This document shows positions 1 through 8,697 of a stretch of DNA of 64,000 nucleotides, piece by piece. The first letter of the stretch is position 1; the number at the start of each line of letters is the position of its first letter. Location of the stretch: the NCBI GenBank assembly GCA_021776115.1, contig JAJFGN010000028.1, positions 62,001 through 126,000 of the forward strand, written 5' to 3'. A program made the position numbers and the translations under genes. This stretch comes from Kiloniellaceae bacterium. Lineage in GTDB: Bacteria; Pseudomonadota; Alphaproteobacteria; Kiloniellales; J153. The notes beneath the pieces are model-generated. The model was not told the DNA's origin. It searched no databases and saw only the letters and a program-made list of their open reading frames with translations.

Positions 1-21
1 CTGTAAGACGCGAACAGTCAT

Positions 22-1068
22 TCAGATTCGTTCACCCGCCGGCATGCGGCCTTCTTCAACCGCGTGGCACGCGACCTGGCCGCCGGTCCGCGGGAGGGAT
101 TGGGGCACCTCGCTCCGGCACCGGTCGTTTGCGAAGGGGCAGCGGGGGTGGAAGTGGCACCCGCTGGGCGGATGGATCGGACTGGGGACCTCGCCGGCAA
201 CCGCCTGGCGCGGACGGCCGCTCATCTCCAAATCCGGAATGGCGTCGAGCAGCATGCGAGTGTAGGGATGCTGCGGGTTGTGAAACACCTCATCCGCCGG
301 CGCCCATTCGACCAGGCGGCCGAGATACATGACCCCGACGAAATCGGAAATGTGATAAACCACGGCCAGGTCGTGGCTGATGAAAAGATAAGTCAGGCCC
401 AACTCGCGCTGCAGGTCCTTCATCAGGTTCAAAATCTGCGCCTGCACCGAAACGTCGAGCGCGCTGGTCGGTTCATCGCAAACCAAAAACTCGGGGTTGC
501 TGGCCAGGGCCCGAGCGATCGAGATACGCTGACGTTGGCCGCCGGAAAATTCATGCGGGAACTTTTCGCCATCGCGCACCGAGAGGCGGACATGTTCCAG
601 TAATTCGCCGACCCGGCGCAGAACATCGCGATTGTCTTCGATCAGACGGTGTGTGCGGATCGGCTCGGCGATGATATCCGCCACGCGCCAACGCGGATTT
701 AGGCTGGCGTAAGGATCTTGAAAGATCATTTGCATGCGCTTGCGCACCGGTTCCATCGCCTTGCGCGTGGTCAAACCGGCTATGTTGACGCCATCGAATT
801 CGACATGCCCCTTGGTCGGTTGATAAAGCCCAACGACCAGGCGCGCGACCGTGGATTTGCCGCAGCCGGACTCGCCAACCAAGCTGAAAGTCTTGCCGGT
901 TTCGATTTCGAAATCGATTCCATCGACGGCCCGCAGAATCGACCGGCCGCTACCCTGAAGCGCCCGCGTGACAAAGGGTGGCGAGATATCGAAATATTTC
1001 GCCAGGCCGCCCACCCGCAATAACGGCACGGCGCCGTCCGGCCGTCGTGCTTGTACCGCCTCAGCCAT
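22..1068 (-). CDS. Dipeptide/oligopeptide ABC transporter ATPase (DppF/OppF-like)
   Basis: Cytoplasmic ATPase that would power uptake of a peptide or similar solute with the four genes upstream. Walker A GESGCGKST lies at about residues 65-73, followed by an SGGQRQR signature and Walker B LVCDEPTSALD. The C-terminal oligopeptide-transporter extension carries the usual HPRCP cysteine motif. At 348 aa it is normal for DppF/OppF. It is the last gene of a five-gene operon and its ATG overlaps the end of the previous ATPase gene by 8 bp. The family also includes nickel, opine and glutathione importers, so the substrate is not settled. Confidence 0.93.
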   Translation of the reverse strand: MAEAVQARRPDGAVPLLRVGGLAKYFDISPPFVTRALQGSGRSILRAVDGIDFEIETGKTFSLVGESGCGKSTVARLVVGLYQPTKGHVEFDGVNIAGLTTRKAMEPVRKRMQMIFQDPYASLNPRWRVADIIAEPIRTHRLIEDNRDVLRRVGELLEHVRLSVRDGEKFPHEFSGGQRQRISIARALASNPEFLVCDEPTSALDVSVQAQILNLMKDLQRELGLTYLFISHDLAVVYHISDFVGVMYLGRLVEWAPADEVFHNPQHPYTRMLLDAIPDLEMSGRPRQAVAGEVPSPIHPPSGCHFHPRCPFANDRCRSEVPQSLPRTGGQVACHAVEEGRMPAGERI

Positions 1069-2056
1069 CGCTGCCTGTCCGTTCCATCGCTTGATCGTAC
1101 AACCAGCAAGCGACCTGCGATTTTTCGACCTGCATGAGATCGGGCCGTTCCACCATGCACCGCGCGAAAGCCTTGGGACAACGCGGGTTAAAGGCGCAAC
1201 CGCTGGGGATTTCGGTCAGGCGCGGCATCGACCCCTCGATCTGCACCAGGCGCTCCGTCGCATGGCTCAGCTTCGGGATAGATCCCATTAGACCGTGCGT
1301 GTAGGGATGCTTGGCGCGCTGGATCACCTCGCCCACCGGGCCAATTTCGGCCAAACGTCCGGCGTACATAACCGCGACCCGGTTCGCCGTCTCGGCGATG
1401 ACTCCCATGTCATGCGTGATCAGCACGACCGCCGCGCCGTGCTCGCTGCATAGGCGCTTAAGCAAGGTGATGATTTGGGCCTGGATCGAAACGTCCAGCG
1501 CCGTTGTCGGCTCGTCCGCGATGATCAGCTTCGGATTGATGCATAGCGCCAACGCGATAACGACCCGCTGGCGCATGCCGCCGGAGAACTGGTGTGGATA
1601 TTGATCTATCCGCACCTTGGGCGAGGGTATGCCGACCTCGCCCAATAACTCGATCGCGCGCTTCCGCGCCGCTTGTTCGTCCAGATCGGTGTGTGTCTGT
1701 ATCGTCTCCACCAACTGGCGGCCGACCGAATAAAGGGGATTGAGGCTGGTCAGGGGATCTTGAAAGACCATGCCGATCTCACGGCCGCGCACCTTGCGCA
1801 TTTCTTCGTAGGGCAGATTATCGATACGCCGGCCACTCAGATATACTTGCCCGCCGGCAATCCGCCCAGGCGGCTCCAGCAAACCAATGATCGACGCACC
1901 GGTCAGGGACTTACCCGCGCCGGACTCACCGACCACCCCCAAGACCTCGCCCTCGGCAATATCGAAAGACACGCCGTCGACCGCCACCAAGGTGCCACGG
2001 CGCGTCGGAAACTCGATCCTAAGGTCTTTGACTTCAAGCAGTGGAGACTTGGCCAT
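1061..2056 (-). CDS. Dipeptide/oligopeptide ABC transporter ATPase (DppD/OppD-like)
   Basis: Partner ATPase of the downstream DppF-like protein. Walker A GESGAGKS is at about residues 43-50, with SGGMRQR signature, Walker [12 protein letters not shown], and the C-terminal FNPRCP motif. A TTG lies one codon upstream, but the ATG at 2056 was chosen because it forms a four-base ATGA overlap with the stop of the preceding permease gene, which implies translational coupling. At 331 aa it is full length for the family. Confidence 0.93.
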   Translation of the reverse strand: MAKSPLLEVKDLRIEFPTRRGTLVAVDGVSFDIAEGEVLGVVGESGAGKSLTGASIIGLLEPPGRIAGGQVYLSGRRIDNLPYEEMRKVRGREIGMVFQDPLTSLNPLYSVGRQLVETIQTHTDLDEQAARKRAIELLGEVGIPSPKVRIDQYPHQFSGGMRQRVVIALALCINPKLIIADEPTTALDVSIQAQIITLLKRLCSEHGAAVVLITHDMGVIAETANRVAVMYAGRLAEIGPVGEVIQRAKHPYTHGLMGSIPKLSHATERLVQIEGSMPRLTEIPSGCAFNPRCPKAFARCMVERPDLMQVEKSQVACWLYDQAMERTGSDG

Positions 2057-3072
2057 CAACGCAACTTCGGATTTAGCGCATCGCGCAGCCAGTCACCCAA
2101 AAGGTTGACGGCCAGAACTAAGACGACCAGCGCGAGACTAGGGAAAATCGTCATCCACCATTCCCCCGAGAAAATGTACTGCTGGCCGATTCGAATCAGG
2201 GTGCCGAGCGAGGGTTGCGTGACCGGAACGCCGACGCCCAGGAAGGACAAGGTCGCCTCGGTGAGAATCGCCAATGCCAAACTTAGAGTCGCGATCACCA
2301 GAACCGGCCCGGTCACGTTGGGCAAAACGTGCCGAATCATGATCAGGACCGGATGCACGCCGATAACCCTGGCGGCTTGAACGTATTCCTTGTTTTTCTC
2401 AACCAGGGTCGAGCCGCGCACCGTCCGCGCGAAATTGACCCATTGTGATGCCGCGATGGCCAAAATAAGAACGTAGACCTTCAGATCTTGGTGCAGAGCG
2501 CGCGGCAAGAGGCCGGCGACGGTGCCGTCGATCAGGAGCGCGATCAGAATCGCGGGGAAGGTCAGCTGAATGTCGGCGATCCGCATGATCACGCTGTCCA
2601 ACTTCCCACCAACGTACCCGCTTATCAGGCCCAGCGCGGTGCCCACAACGGCAGCCAGAATCACGGAGGCAAAGCCCACCTTAAGTGAGATTTGGAGGCC
2701 GAACATCATAGCCGATAGAATGTCCCGGCCCTGGTCGTCGGTGCCCAAAAGAAATTGCGCTACCCCCTCGGTCCCAAAAGGATCGGTGAAGCCCCAGGGC
2801 GGAAAGCGCGCATTCATGAGATTTAGGGTCGTAACATCGTCCGTGTTATGCGGCGCGACCCAGGGCGCGAAGGCAGCAACGAAAAAAAGCAACAACGTGA
2901 CCGCAAACGCGGCCATGGCGACCGGCGAGCGGCGAAAGGAATAAAACACGTCGCCATCGAAAAACCGATGCACACTGTCCGTGGCGCGGCGCGCGAGGGA
3001 AGGAACAACCTCCCGGTGATCGATGTCTGCCGCCATGGCCCGGTATCCGTTAGTGCGCCGCGCCGCCGACAT
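2056..3072 (-). CDS. ABC transporter inner-membrane permease (DppC/OppC-like)
   Basis: Second permease of the peptide-type importer. A cytoplasmic N-terminus with a basic segment leads into a first membrane helix at about residues 50-72, followed by the large periplasmic loop and five more helices typical of DppC. An EAA-type loop around ARVIGVHPVLIMIRHVLPN would contact the ATPases. Two starts are possible: ATG 3072, which overlaps dppB by 23 bp, and ATG 3036, which leaves a short gap. Neither has a strong ribosome-binding site, so the first dozen residues are uncertain. Confidence 0.9.
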   Translation of the reverse strand: MSAARRTNGYRAMAADIDHREVVPSLARRATDSVHRFFDGDVFYSFRRSPVAMAAFAVTLLLFFVAAFAPWVAPHNTDDVTTLNLMNARFPPWGFTDPFGTEGVAQFLLGTDDQGRDILSAMMFGLQISLKVGFASVILAAVVGTALGLISGYVGGKLDSVIMRIADIQLTFPAILIALLIDGTVAGLLPRALHQDLKVYVLILAIAASQWVNFARTVRGSTLVEKNKEYVQAARVIGVHPVLIMIRHVLPNVTGPVLVIATLSLALAILTEATLSFLGVGVPVTQPSLGTLIRIGQQYIFSGEWWMTIFPSLALVVLVLAVNLLGDWLRDALNPKLR

Positions 3073-4036
3073 GCTCAGCGCGCAGCCGTGGATCGACCGC
3101 GTAGTAGAGTAAATCGACGATGAGATTGATGATCACGAAGAACAAGGCCATCAGGACCAGATAGCTGGACATCACCGGAATATCGACGAAGGCAATGCCC
3201 TGCAGGAACAAGAGGCCCATGCCCGGCCAAGCGAAAACCGTTTCCGTAATGATCGAGAAGGCCAGTAGCGAACCGATCTGGAGACCCATGATGGTAATGA
3301 CCGGCACCAAGGTATTCTTCAGCGCGTGACCATAATTGACGGCCCGATTGCGCAAGCCCCTGGCGCGCGCGAATTTTATATAGTCCGTACGTAAGACCTC
3401 CAGCATCTCGGCGCGCACCAGGCGCATGATCAAGGTGAGCTGGAAAAGGGCCAGGGTGATGGCCGGCATGATAATGTGCGACCAGCCCTGTAGTGTCAGC
3501 AAGCTCGTCTGCCAACCTCCCAGATCGACGACCCCGCCGCGCCCGAATGTCGGCAGCCAGCCCAACCAGACGCCGAAAATCAAAATCATCAGAATGCCGA
3601 TCACAAAGGTCGGCAAGGATATGCCGACGAGTGACACGGTCAAAAATATCCGGCTAAGCCACGAGTTTCGGTTCAAACCGGTATAAACGCCCATCGGCAC
3701 GCCCACCAGCAACGCGATAATCGCGGACACAAACACCAACTCAATAGTCGCCGGCAAGCGCTCCACGATCAATTCGTCCACCGGCTTACCCATGCGGTAG
3801 GACAAGCCGAACTCGCCCTGCAAGGCATTACCGACATAGTGCATGAATTGAAGCGGAACAGGATCGTTGAGCCCCAGACGCTCACGAAGCCTTTCGCGTT
3901 CCTCAATGGAGCCCTCGGGGCCCAGCATGTTGTTGACCGGGTCGCCCACATATTGAAACAAAGAAAATGAGATCAGCCCCACGACGAACATCACGATGAT
4001 CGCCTGGAAAAGGCGCTGTACGATGAACGCAAGCAT
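3050..4036 (-). CDS. ABC transporter inner-membrane permease (DppB/OppB-like)
   Basis: First permease of the importer, 328 aa. The N-terminal helix beginning at MLAFIVQRL, the periplasmic domain containing RERLGLNDP, and five following helices are characteristic of DppB. The EAA loop reads TDYIKFARARGL. It is separated from the upstream binding-protein gene by 81 bp containing a strong stem-loop, so permease expression is probably lower than that of the binding protein. Confidence 0.92.
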   Translation of the reverse strand: MLAFIVQRLFQAIIVMFVVGLISFSLFQYVGDPVNNMLGPEGSIEERERLRERLGLNDPVPLQFMHYVGNALQGEFGLSYRMGKPVDELIVERLPATIELVFVSAIIALLVGVPMGVYTGLNRNSWLSRIFLTVSLVGISLPTFVIGILMILIFGVWLGWLPTFGRGGVVDLGGWQTSLLTLQGWSHIIMPAITLALFQLTLIMRLVRAEMLEVLRTDYIKFARARGLRNRAVNYGHALKNTLVPVITIMGLQIGSLLAFSIITETVFAWPGMGLLFLQGIAFVDIPVMSSYLVLMALFFVIINLIVDLLYYAVDPRLRAEHVGGAAH

Positions 4037-4068
4037 CGGCTGACCAACTATACGCAGTGAAAGAAAGA

Positions 4069-4102
4069 ACGGCGGCCCGCTAAACTCAGTGCGGGCCGCC
4101 GT
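4069..4102 (-). terminator. Intra-operon stem-loop, attenuator-like terminator
   Basis: Perfect 12-bp inverted repeat: ACGGCGGCCCGC at 4069-4080 and its complement at 4091-4102, with a 10-nt loop. On the transcribed (minus) strand it is followed by TCTTTCTTTC. It begins 15 nt after the binding-protein stop codon and precedes the permease gene. It looks like a partial terminator or 3'-end stabiliser that makes the binding protein the most abundant product. Confidence 0.7.
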
Positions 4103-4117
4103 CGTGACGTCAGGTCT

Positions 4118-5716
4118 CTACTTCATCACGACGTAGCGCAAGTCCACATCGTTGAAAGGCCGCTGCCAAACCTTGTCCACGGTTTTGCTGCTGATGCCCC
4201 ATGCCAGGGCCTGTTGGTGCAACGGAATGTGGCCAACTTCATCGTAGTGAATCTTGAAGGCCTCGCGGATCAAGTCATTCCGCTTTTTCTCGTCAACCGT
4301 GACCGCGATCATGTCGGTCAGCTCCTCTACGCGGGCATTGTTGTACCGCCCACTGTTCCAAGCGCCCTGCCCCTTGCCGTCGATGGTCATGAGGTTCTGG
4401 AGAGGGTTGTAGGCGTCGTAGGAACCGGGCGTCCAACCAAGCATGTAGAAGCTGGTGTTGTTACCCTCGGTCTTGCCGATCTTGTTGAAGTGCAGCGACT
4501 TGGTTTGCGCATTCAGCGTCACCTTGATACCGACGCGCTCGAGCATCGGAACCACTGCCGTGCAGATCGCTTCGTCGTTGACATAGCGATCATTCGGGCA
4601 ATCGAAGGTCAGCGGGAACCCATCGCCATAGCCGGCCTCCGTCAGAAGCTTCTTTGACATTTCCGGATCGAACGCGTAAGGCGTGTTCATATCCTTCTGG
4701 AAGCCATTGATGCCGGGAGCCACCATCAGACCGGTCGGCGTCGAGGCGCCACGCATCACGACCCGCTGGATCGCCTTGGTGTCGATGGCATGGGCGAAGG
4801 CCTTGCGTACCCGCACGTCCTTAAAGGGATTCTTGCCCGTCCCCGGCAGGTCCAAAAGCTCATCGCGCCAGTGGTCGAAGCCCAGGAAGATGGTGCGGAG
4901 TTCCGGCCCTTGCAGCACCTTGACGTTGGGATCGGCGTCCAGTCGCGGCACGTCTTGCAGCGGCACCGGATACATCAGGTCGATTTCGCCGGACAACAAT
5001 GCGGCCACGCGGGTCGCGTTGTTCGGGATCGGTGTGAAGATCGCCTCGGTGACATTGGTTTCGAGATCGGCCTTGCCCCAATAACCGTCGTATGGCGCTA
5101 AGACCACCCGGTTGTCTTGGACCCACTCGACGATCTTGAACGGCCCGGTGCCATTGGGGTTCAGGTTCGCGAAGTTGGTCTTGCCGGCGCCACGCACCAC
5201 TTCGAAGGCACCGTTTGCCTCCATGAACTCCTTATCGACCATATAGAAGTTCGGCATATTGAGCAGCAGGATCGGGTCCGGGCCCTTGGTAACGATTTCC
5301 ACGGCCAGATCACCAACCTTGCGAACCTCCTCGACCGACGCCAAGGCGAAGGCCATCTCCGAACTTTCCTGAGTTTGGCGCTTGAAGGAATAGACGACAT
5401 CGTCGGCGTTGAAGGTGTTCCCGTTATGGAACTTCACGCCGGCGCGCAAATTGAAGCGCCAGGTCGTCGGGTTGACGCGACTCCAATCCGTCGCCAGGTC
5501 CGGAACCAGCGACAAGTCCGGCTTGCGATGGACCAAGCGCCCATAAATGTTACCCTTCATGGTGTTGGTTGGGCCCTCGTTGTTAGAATGAGGGTCCAGG
5601 CCCAGAATGTCGCCGGTGGTCGCGTAGCGGAATGTTTTGGCATCAGCATCCGCGCCGGTGGCGAGGACGGCCGCGACCGCCGCCGCCAGCACAGGAATAA
5701 ATCTCGATAATCGCAT
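4118..5716 (-). CDS. Family-5 periplasmic solute-binding protein (DppA/OppA-like)
   Basis: Periplasmic receptor for the importer encoded downstream. A Sec signal peptide covers roughly residues 1-26 (MRLSRFIPVL then an Ala-rich stretch ending ADA). The mature part begins with KTFRYATTGDILGLDPH, typical of SBP family 5, and continues with the TDW and GVKFHNG motifs of that family. At 532 aa it is full length. It is the first gene of the operon, so the promoter should lie in the 280 bp before it (5717-5996), where I could not pick out convincing -35/-10 boxes. Confidence 0.93.
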   Translation of the reverse strand: MRLSRFIPVLAAAVAAVLATGADADAKTFRYATTGDILGLDPHSNNEGPTNTMKGNIYGRLVHRKPDLSLVPDLATDWSRVNPTTWRFNLRAGVKFHNGNTFNADDVVYSFKRQTQESSEMAFALASVEEVRKVGDLAVEIVTKGPDPILLLNMPNFYMVDKEFMEANGAFEVVRGAGKTNFANLNPNGTGPFKIVEWVQDNRVVLAPYDGYWGKADLETNVTEAIFTPIPNNATRVAALLSGEIDLMYPVPLQDVPRLDADPNVKVLQGPELRTIFLGFDHWRDELLDLPGTGKNPFKDVRVRKAFAHAIDTKAIQRVVMRGASTPTGLMVAPGINGFQKDMNTPYAFDPEMSKKLLTEAGYGDGFPLTFDCPNDRYVNDEAICTAVVPMLERVGIKVTLNAQTKSLHFNKIGKTEGNNTSFYMLGWTPGSYDAYNPLQNLMTIDGKGQGAWNSGRYNNARVEELTDMIAVTVDEKKRNDLIREAFKIHYDEVGHIPLHQQALAWGISSKTVDKVWQRPFNDVDLRYVVMK

Positions 5717-5996
5717 GGTGTACTCCCTGTCTCGGCCCGGCTAGACAGGCGGACTACCCGCCCTGCCAACCCCTTGGCCCCTCCAATCCGGCGGCATTCT
5801 TGCCCACCGTTGACCATACCCTAAGAGGAACCGGGTGGCTTCGCAAGGCGGTGAGGTCGTGCCTCGGATCAAGGTCCCGTGACAGTCGCGCCGGTATGGG
5901 AAGGCTTGGCACAGGGCGCCCGGTCTCGGCCTGGCGGGCGGGTCCCCCCGGCATCGCGGTCGGGGTTTTCCGGGGCCTTGAAATCGCGCGCGGCCA

Positions 5997-7025
5997 CTAG
6001 AGTGCGGTGGAATCGGCGCTGAAACTTTGCATCGTCCCCTCGCGGCTCAAAACCACGATTCTGTCGAGCTCGGGCCCCTGGAACTCCGGCAGCCGGGCCA
6101 TGACCCCCGCGTCCGCCAGTAACGCGGTCGAGAGCGCGTCGGCATCCGCCGCCCGTCGGGCGACGACGGTCGCGGCCAGGTATCCGGCGCCTGAGGCGCC
6201 CGAACGGGGGTTGAAGATGTGCTGAACCCGCCCACCCGGATCCAAGATCGTGCCATTCGCCGCGGAGGTCGCGACCGCGCGGTCCGTAACCTTGATCGTT
6301 TCAAGCAGATCGCCGGCATTTCGGGGGTTAGCCAGACCGATGCGCCACAGCTGGCCCGTCCGAGGTTCGCCAAGCGCTTGGATTTCGCCCAGGTCTATGA
6401 GGATGTTGCGCAGGCCCTCGGTGCGCAGCAGGTCCGCGATCCGATCGGTGATGTAGCCTTGAGCGACTCCGTTCAATGTGATCGCCATCCCTGGCCGGGC
6501 CAGGGCGATGCGCCCCGTTTCCACCTCCAGCGCCCGATAATCGACCAGCGCGCGCGCCGCTGAAATCGCCTGAGCCGGCGGCCCGTCCGGATCGGTACCC
6601 GGCACGGCAAAATGCTCGGCATAGAGTCGCCAAAGCGGTTGCACGGTTACGTCGAAGGCGCCGCCGGTCCGCTCACTCCAGCGCCGGGCGGTATGGAGAA
6701 GCCGGACAAGATCGAGCGGCGGGCCACTCAGGGCGCCGTCACGGTTTAATCGGCTTAAGGCTGAATCGGCGCGGTACAGGCTGAAGACGGCTTCCAGGCG
6801 CGCCAGTTCCGCCAACGCCCGCGAAATCAAATGACGAGCCTCGGCCTCGTCCCAATGAAGGATGGTCAGGCTTGCCTGGGCGCCGAGCGCGGTCCCCCTC
6901 CAGCGCACGGTCTTGGCCTCAGCCTGGACGCGACCAGCCCCGAAAACCGGCAATCCTGCGGCGGCTGCGAGCAGCGATAGGGCCCGGCGCCGGCCGATTT
7001 TCCCGTTGTGAGGCCGCGATGCCAC
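5997..7025 (-). CDS. apbE: FAD:protein FMN transferase, ApbE family
   Basis: ApbE enzymes attach FMN covalently to threonine or serine of periplasmic or membrane flavoproteins. Landmarks here are the LEAVFSLYRADSALSRLN segment near the N-terminus, the NGVAQGYITDR motif, the LIDLGEIQALG segment, and a late ATSAANG. An open frame continues to ATG 7145, but the GTG at 7025 is preferred. It places a twin-arginine-like leader (GRRRALSLLAAAAG) at the N-terminus, giving a 342-aa exported protein of normal family length. It is a single gene divergent from the MaoC gene, and no obvious client flavoprotein is adjacent. Confidence 0.88.
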   Translation of the reverse strand: MASRPHNGKIGRRRALSLLAAAAGLPVFGAGRVQAEAKTVRWRGTALGAQASLTILHWDEAEARHLISRALAELARLEAVFSLYRADSALSRLNRDGALSGPPLDLVRLLHTARRWSERTGGAFDVTVQPLWRLYAEHFAVPGTDPDGPPAQAISAARALVDYRALEVETGRIALARPGMAITLNGVAQGYITDRIADLLRTEGLRNILIDLGEIQALGEPRTGQLWRIGLANPRNAGDLLETIKVTDRAVATSAANGTILDPGGRVQHIFNPRSGASGAGYLAATVVARRAADADALSTALLADAGVMARLPEFQGPELDRIVVLSREGTMQSFSADSTAL

Positions 7026-7241
7026 TATTCGTATCCAAATGAAGGTTAAACAGCCCCCATACCGCCCGGTTTCCTTGAGCCAGCGGCTTGGTGAATTGGC
7101 CGGATGATACGCCGACGCCGTTTGCGCAGGTTTGATACAAGTCAAGGACGCCAGCCCCTCTCCAGCACGCTTGATCTGGCGGTGGCGATCCCGTTATGGA
7201 TGAGCGCTCTTGGTTGTCCTCAAACCACGCAACGGGAAAGC

Positions 7242-7257
7242 GCGCGCCTAGGCGCGC
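7242..7257. promoter_or_regulatory. 16-bp perfect palindrome in a divergent promoter region
   Basis: GCGCGCCT/AGGCGCGC is a perfect 16-bp palindrome within the 291-bp divergent region between apbE and the MaoC gene. It could be an operator or simply a product of high GC content. A shorter related run (GCGCCTAGGC) recurs just after the MaoC gene near 7797. No regulator can be assigned. Confidence 0.3.
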
Positions 7258-7316
7258 ACGGCGCCATCCTAACCCAAGCTTAGAACCTCGTTGGAAAATC
7301 TGGAGTTTCCCCCGAC

Positions 7317-7787
7317 ATGGTACGGACAATCGCGGCTAAGGATTGGGTGTCCCTGATCGGGGAAGACCTGGGCACATCGCCCTGGTTCTCACTCGACCAA
7401 GCCGTGATCGACGACTTCGCGAAGGTCACCGGCGACGACCAGTTCATCCACGTCGACCCAGCGCGCGCCAAAGTTGAATCCCCCTATGGCGGCACGATCG
7501 CGCACGGCTTCCTCACCTTATCGATGCTGCCGGTCATGGCGCGCGCCATCCTGCCACGGACCCAGAACGCGGGCGCGCGTATCAATTACGGCTTCGACAA
7601 GATCCGCTTCCTGGCACCGGTCCCCGCGGGTGCCAGGGTCCGGGCCCACTTTCGCCTGGTGGATGCCGAAGAAGGCCGGCCCGGTGAGTTGACCTTGAAG
7701 TACAATGTTACGGTCGAGGTCGAGGGCGGCGAACGTCCCGCCCTGGCGGCGGAATGGCTGTCGCGCGTGCTTTTCACGCCCGACTGA
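7317..7787 (+). CDS. MaoC-like (R)-specific enoyl-CoA hydratase
   Basis: Hot-dog-fold hydratase, 156 aa. The catalytic Asp/His pair of the hydratase-2 motif is seen in GDDQFIHVDP (D41, H45), followed by YGGTIAHGFLTLS and a final ELTLKYNVTVEVEG strand. It would hydrate a trans-2-enoyl-CoA, giving the (R)-hydroxyacyl-CoA. It sits at the left end of the catabolic block and converges with the IclR gene, with 21 bp between stop codons. Confidence 0.9.
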   Translation: MVRTIAAKDWVSLIGEDLGTSPWFSLDQAVIDDFAKVTGDDQFIHVDPARAKVESPYGGTIAHGFLTLSMLPVMARAILPRTQNAGARINYGFDKIRFLAPVPAGARVRAHFRLVDAEEGRPGELTLKYNVTVEVEGGERPALAAEWLSRVLFTPD

Positions 7788-7808
7788 CCATGGCACGCGC
7801 CTAGGCCT

Positions 7809-8624
7809 CTAGGTAGCGGCCATTTCGCGCGGTGCGCTTAAATCTTGGGCGATCTTAACCAGCCTGGGTCCCAGATCTTCCATCAGCGTGTCGGTCGAAA
7901 GATTGAAGGAGGGGCCGCCGCAGATCAGGCCGAACAAGCGTTCGCCGTCCAGGGAGAAAACCGGCACGCCGATCGCGTTGACGTCCTCGCGCCAATCGCC
8001 GAAGGAGGTGCAAAAGCCCTGGGTGTCGAGCTCCCGGATCGCGCGGTCGACGCCGCGTTCGATCTTTTGAAAGTCCTCGGGCATGCGCTCACGCATGGCG
8101 CGCAGCAGGTATTCACGCTCGCCGTCGGGTAACTTCGCCAAAATAGCGCGGCCCAGCGCGGTCGTGCCGAGCGGGATACGCGAGCCGACATTCAGGCTTA
8201 ACGCCACCGTCTGGGTGCCACGGCAGCAATCCAGATAAACGACGTTCAAGCGATCGCGCTCGCCGATCGCGATCGTAACGTTTGCCGAGGCCGCCAAATC
8301 CTCGATCATGGGCCGCGCGCGCTGACGTACCTCCAGGCCCGCGATCATGGCGTAACCGAGCGCTAGAACACCCGGACCCAGTTGATAGCGGCCGTTGCGT
8401 GCCGAATAGGTCAGGTATCCAAGGTCAAGGAGGGTGTGGGTGAGGCGCGAGATAGTCGGCTTCGACAGGCCCGTGCGTTCCGCGATGTCCTGGTTGCCCA
8501 AGGTCGCCTCGCCCGGCCCGAAGGCGCGCAACACCTCCAACCCTCGTGCCAAGGAGGTGACAAACTGCCGGTCCTGTGAGCCGGACAGGTCCTGCGCCGC
8601 CGCTTCGCGTAGTCGTCTCGTCAT
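7809..8624 (-). CDS. IclR-family transcriptional regulator
   Basis: 271 aa. The N-terminal winged helix-turn-helix spans about residues 24-85 (SLARGLEVLRAFGPGEATL, then the recognition region TGLSKPTISRLTHTLLDLGYL). The C-terminal effector domain includes LGTTALGRAILAKLP and ends with a small-molecule-binding fold of the PcaR/IclR type. It is divergent from the membrane protein gene at 8698 with only 73 bp between them, which is the usual place for an IclR target. Candidate IclR-type palindromes also occur at 15042 and 17627, so it may control much of the block up to 27.8 kb. That reach is inference. Confidence 0.93.
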   Translation of the reverse strand: MTRRLREAAAQDLSGSQDRQFVTSLARGLEVLRAFGPGEATLGNQDIAERTGLSKPTISRLTHTLLDLGYLTYSARNGRYQLGPGVLALGYAMIAGLEVRQRARPMIEDLAASANVTIAIGERDRLNVVYLDCCRGTQTVALSLNVGSRIPLGTTALGRAILAKLPDGEREYLLRAMRERMPEDFQKIERGVDRAIRELDTQGFCTSFGDWREDVNAIGVPVFSLDGERLFGLICGGPSFNLSTDTLMEDLGPRLVKIAQDLSAPREMAAT

Positions 8625-8674
8625 CGCGCCAGCTTGCCTCGCAGCCAGATGGGGCGCAAGTTTGTAAAAGCATT

Positions 8675-8689
8675 TTTCGCACAGCGGAA
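8675..8689. promoter_or_regulatory. Candidate IclR operator
   Basis: TTTCGC-ACA-GCGGAA is an imperfect palindrome (one mismatch) centred in the 73-bp divergent region between the IclR gene and the membrane protein gene. IclR-family sites commonly contain TTTCG/CGAAA-type arms, so autoregulation plus control of the neighbour is plausible. Confidence 0.4.
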
Positions 8690-8697
8690 CTAAACTC

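Noticed and set aside
5946-5969. Stem-loop followed by TTTT on the plus strand
   Set aside because: The stem is short (seven pairs with one wobble) and there is no plus-strand gene upstream to terminate; on the minus strand it is not followed by T residues.
7026-7145. N-terminal extension of the ApbE gene to ATG 7145
   Set aside because: The added 40 residues are not family-like and would bury the twin-arginine leader; GTG 7025 gives a normal exported protein.
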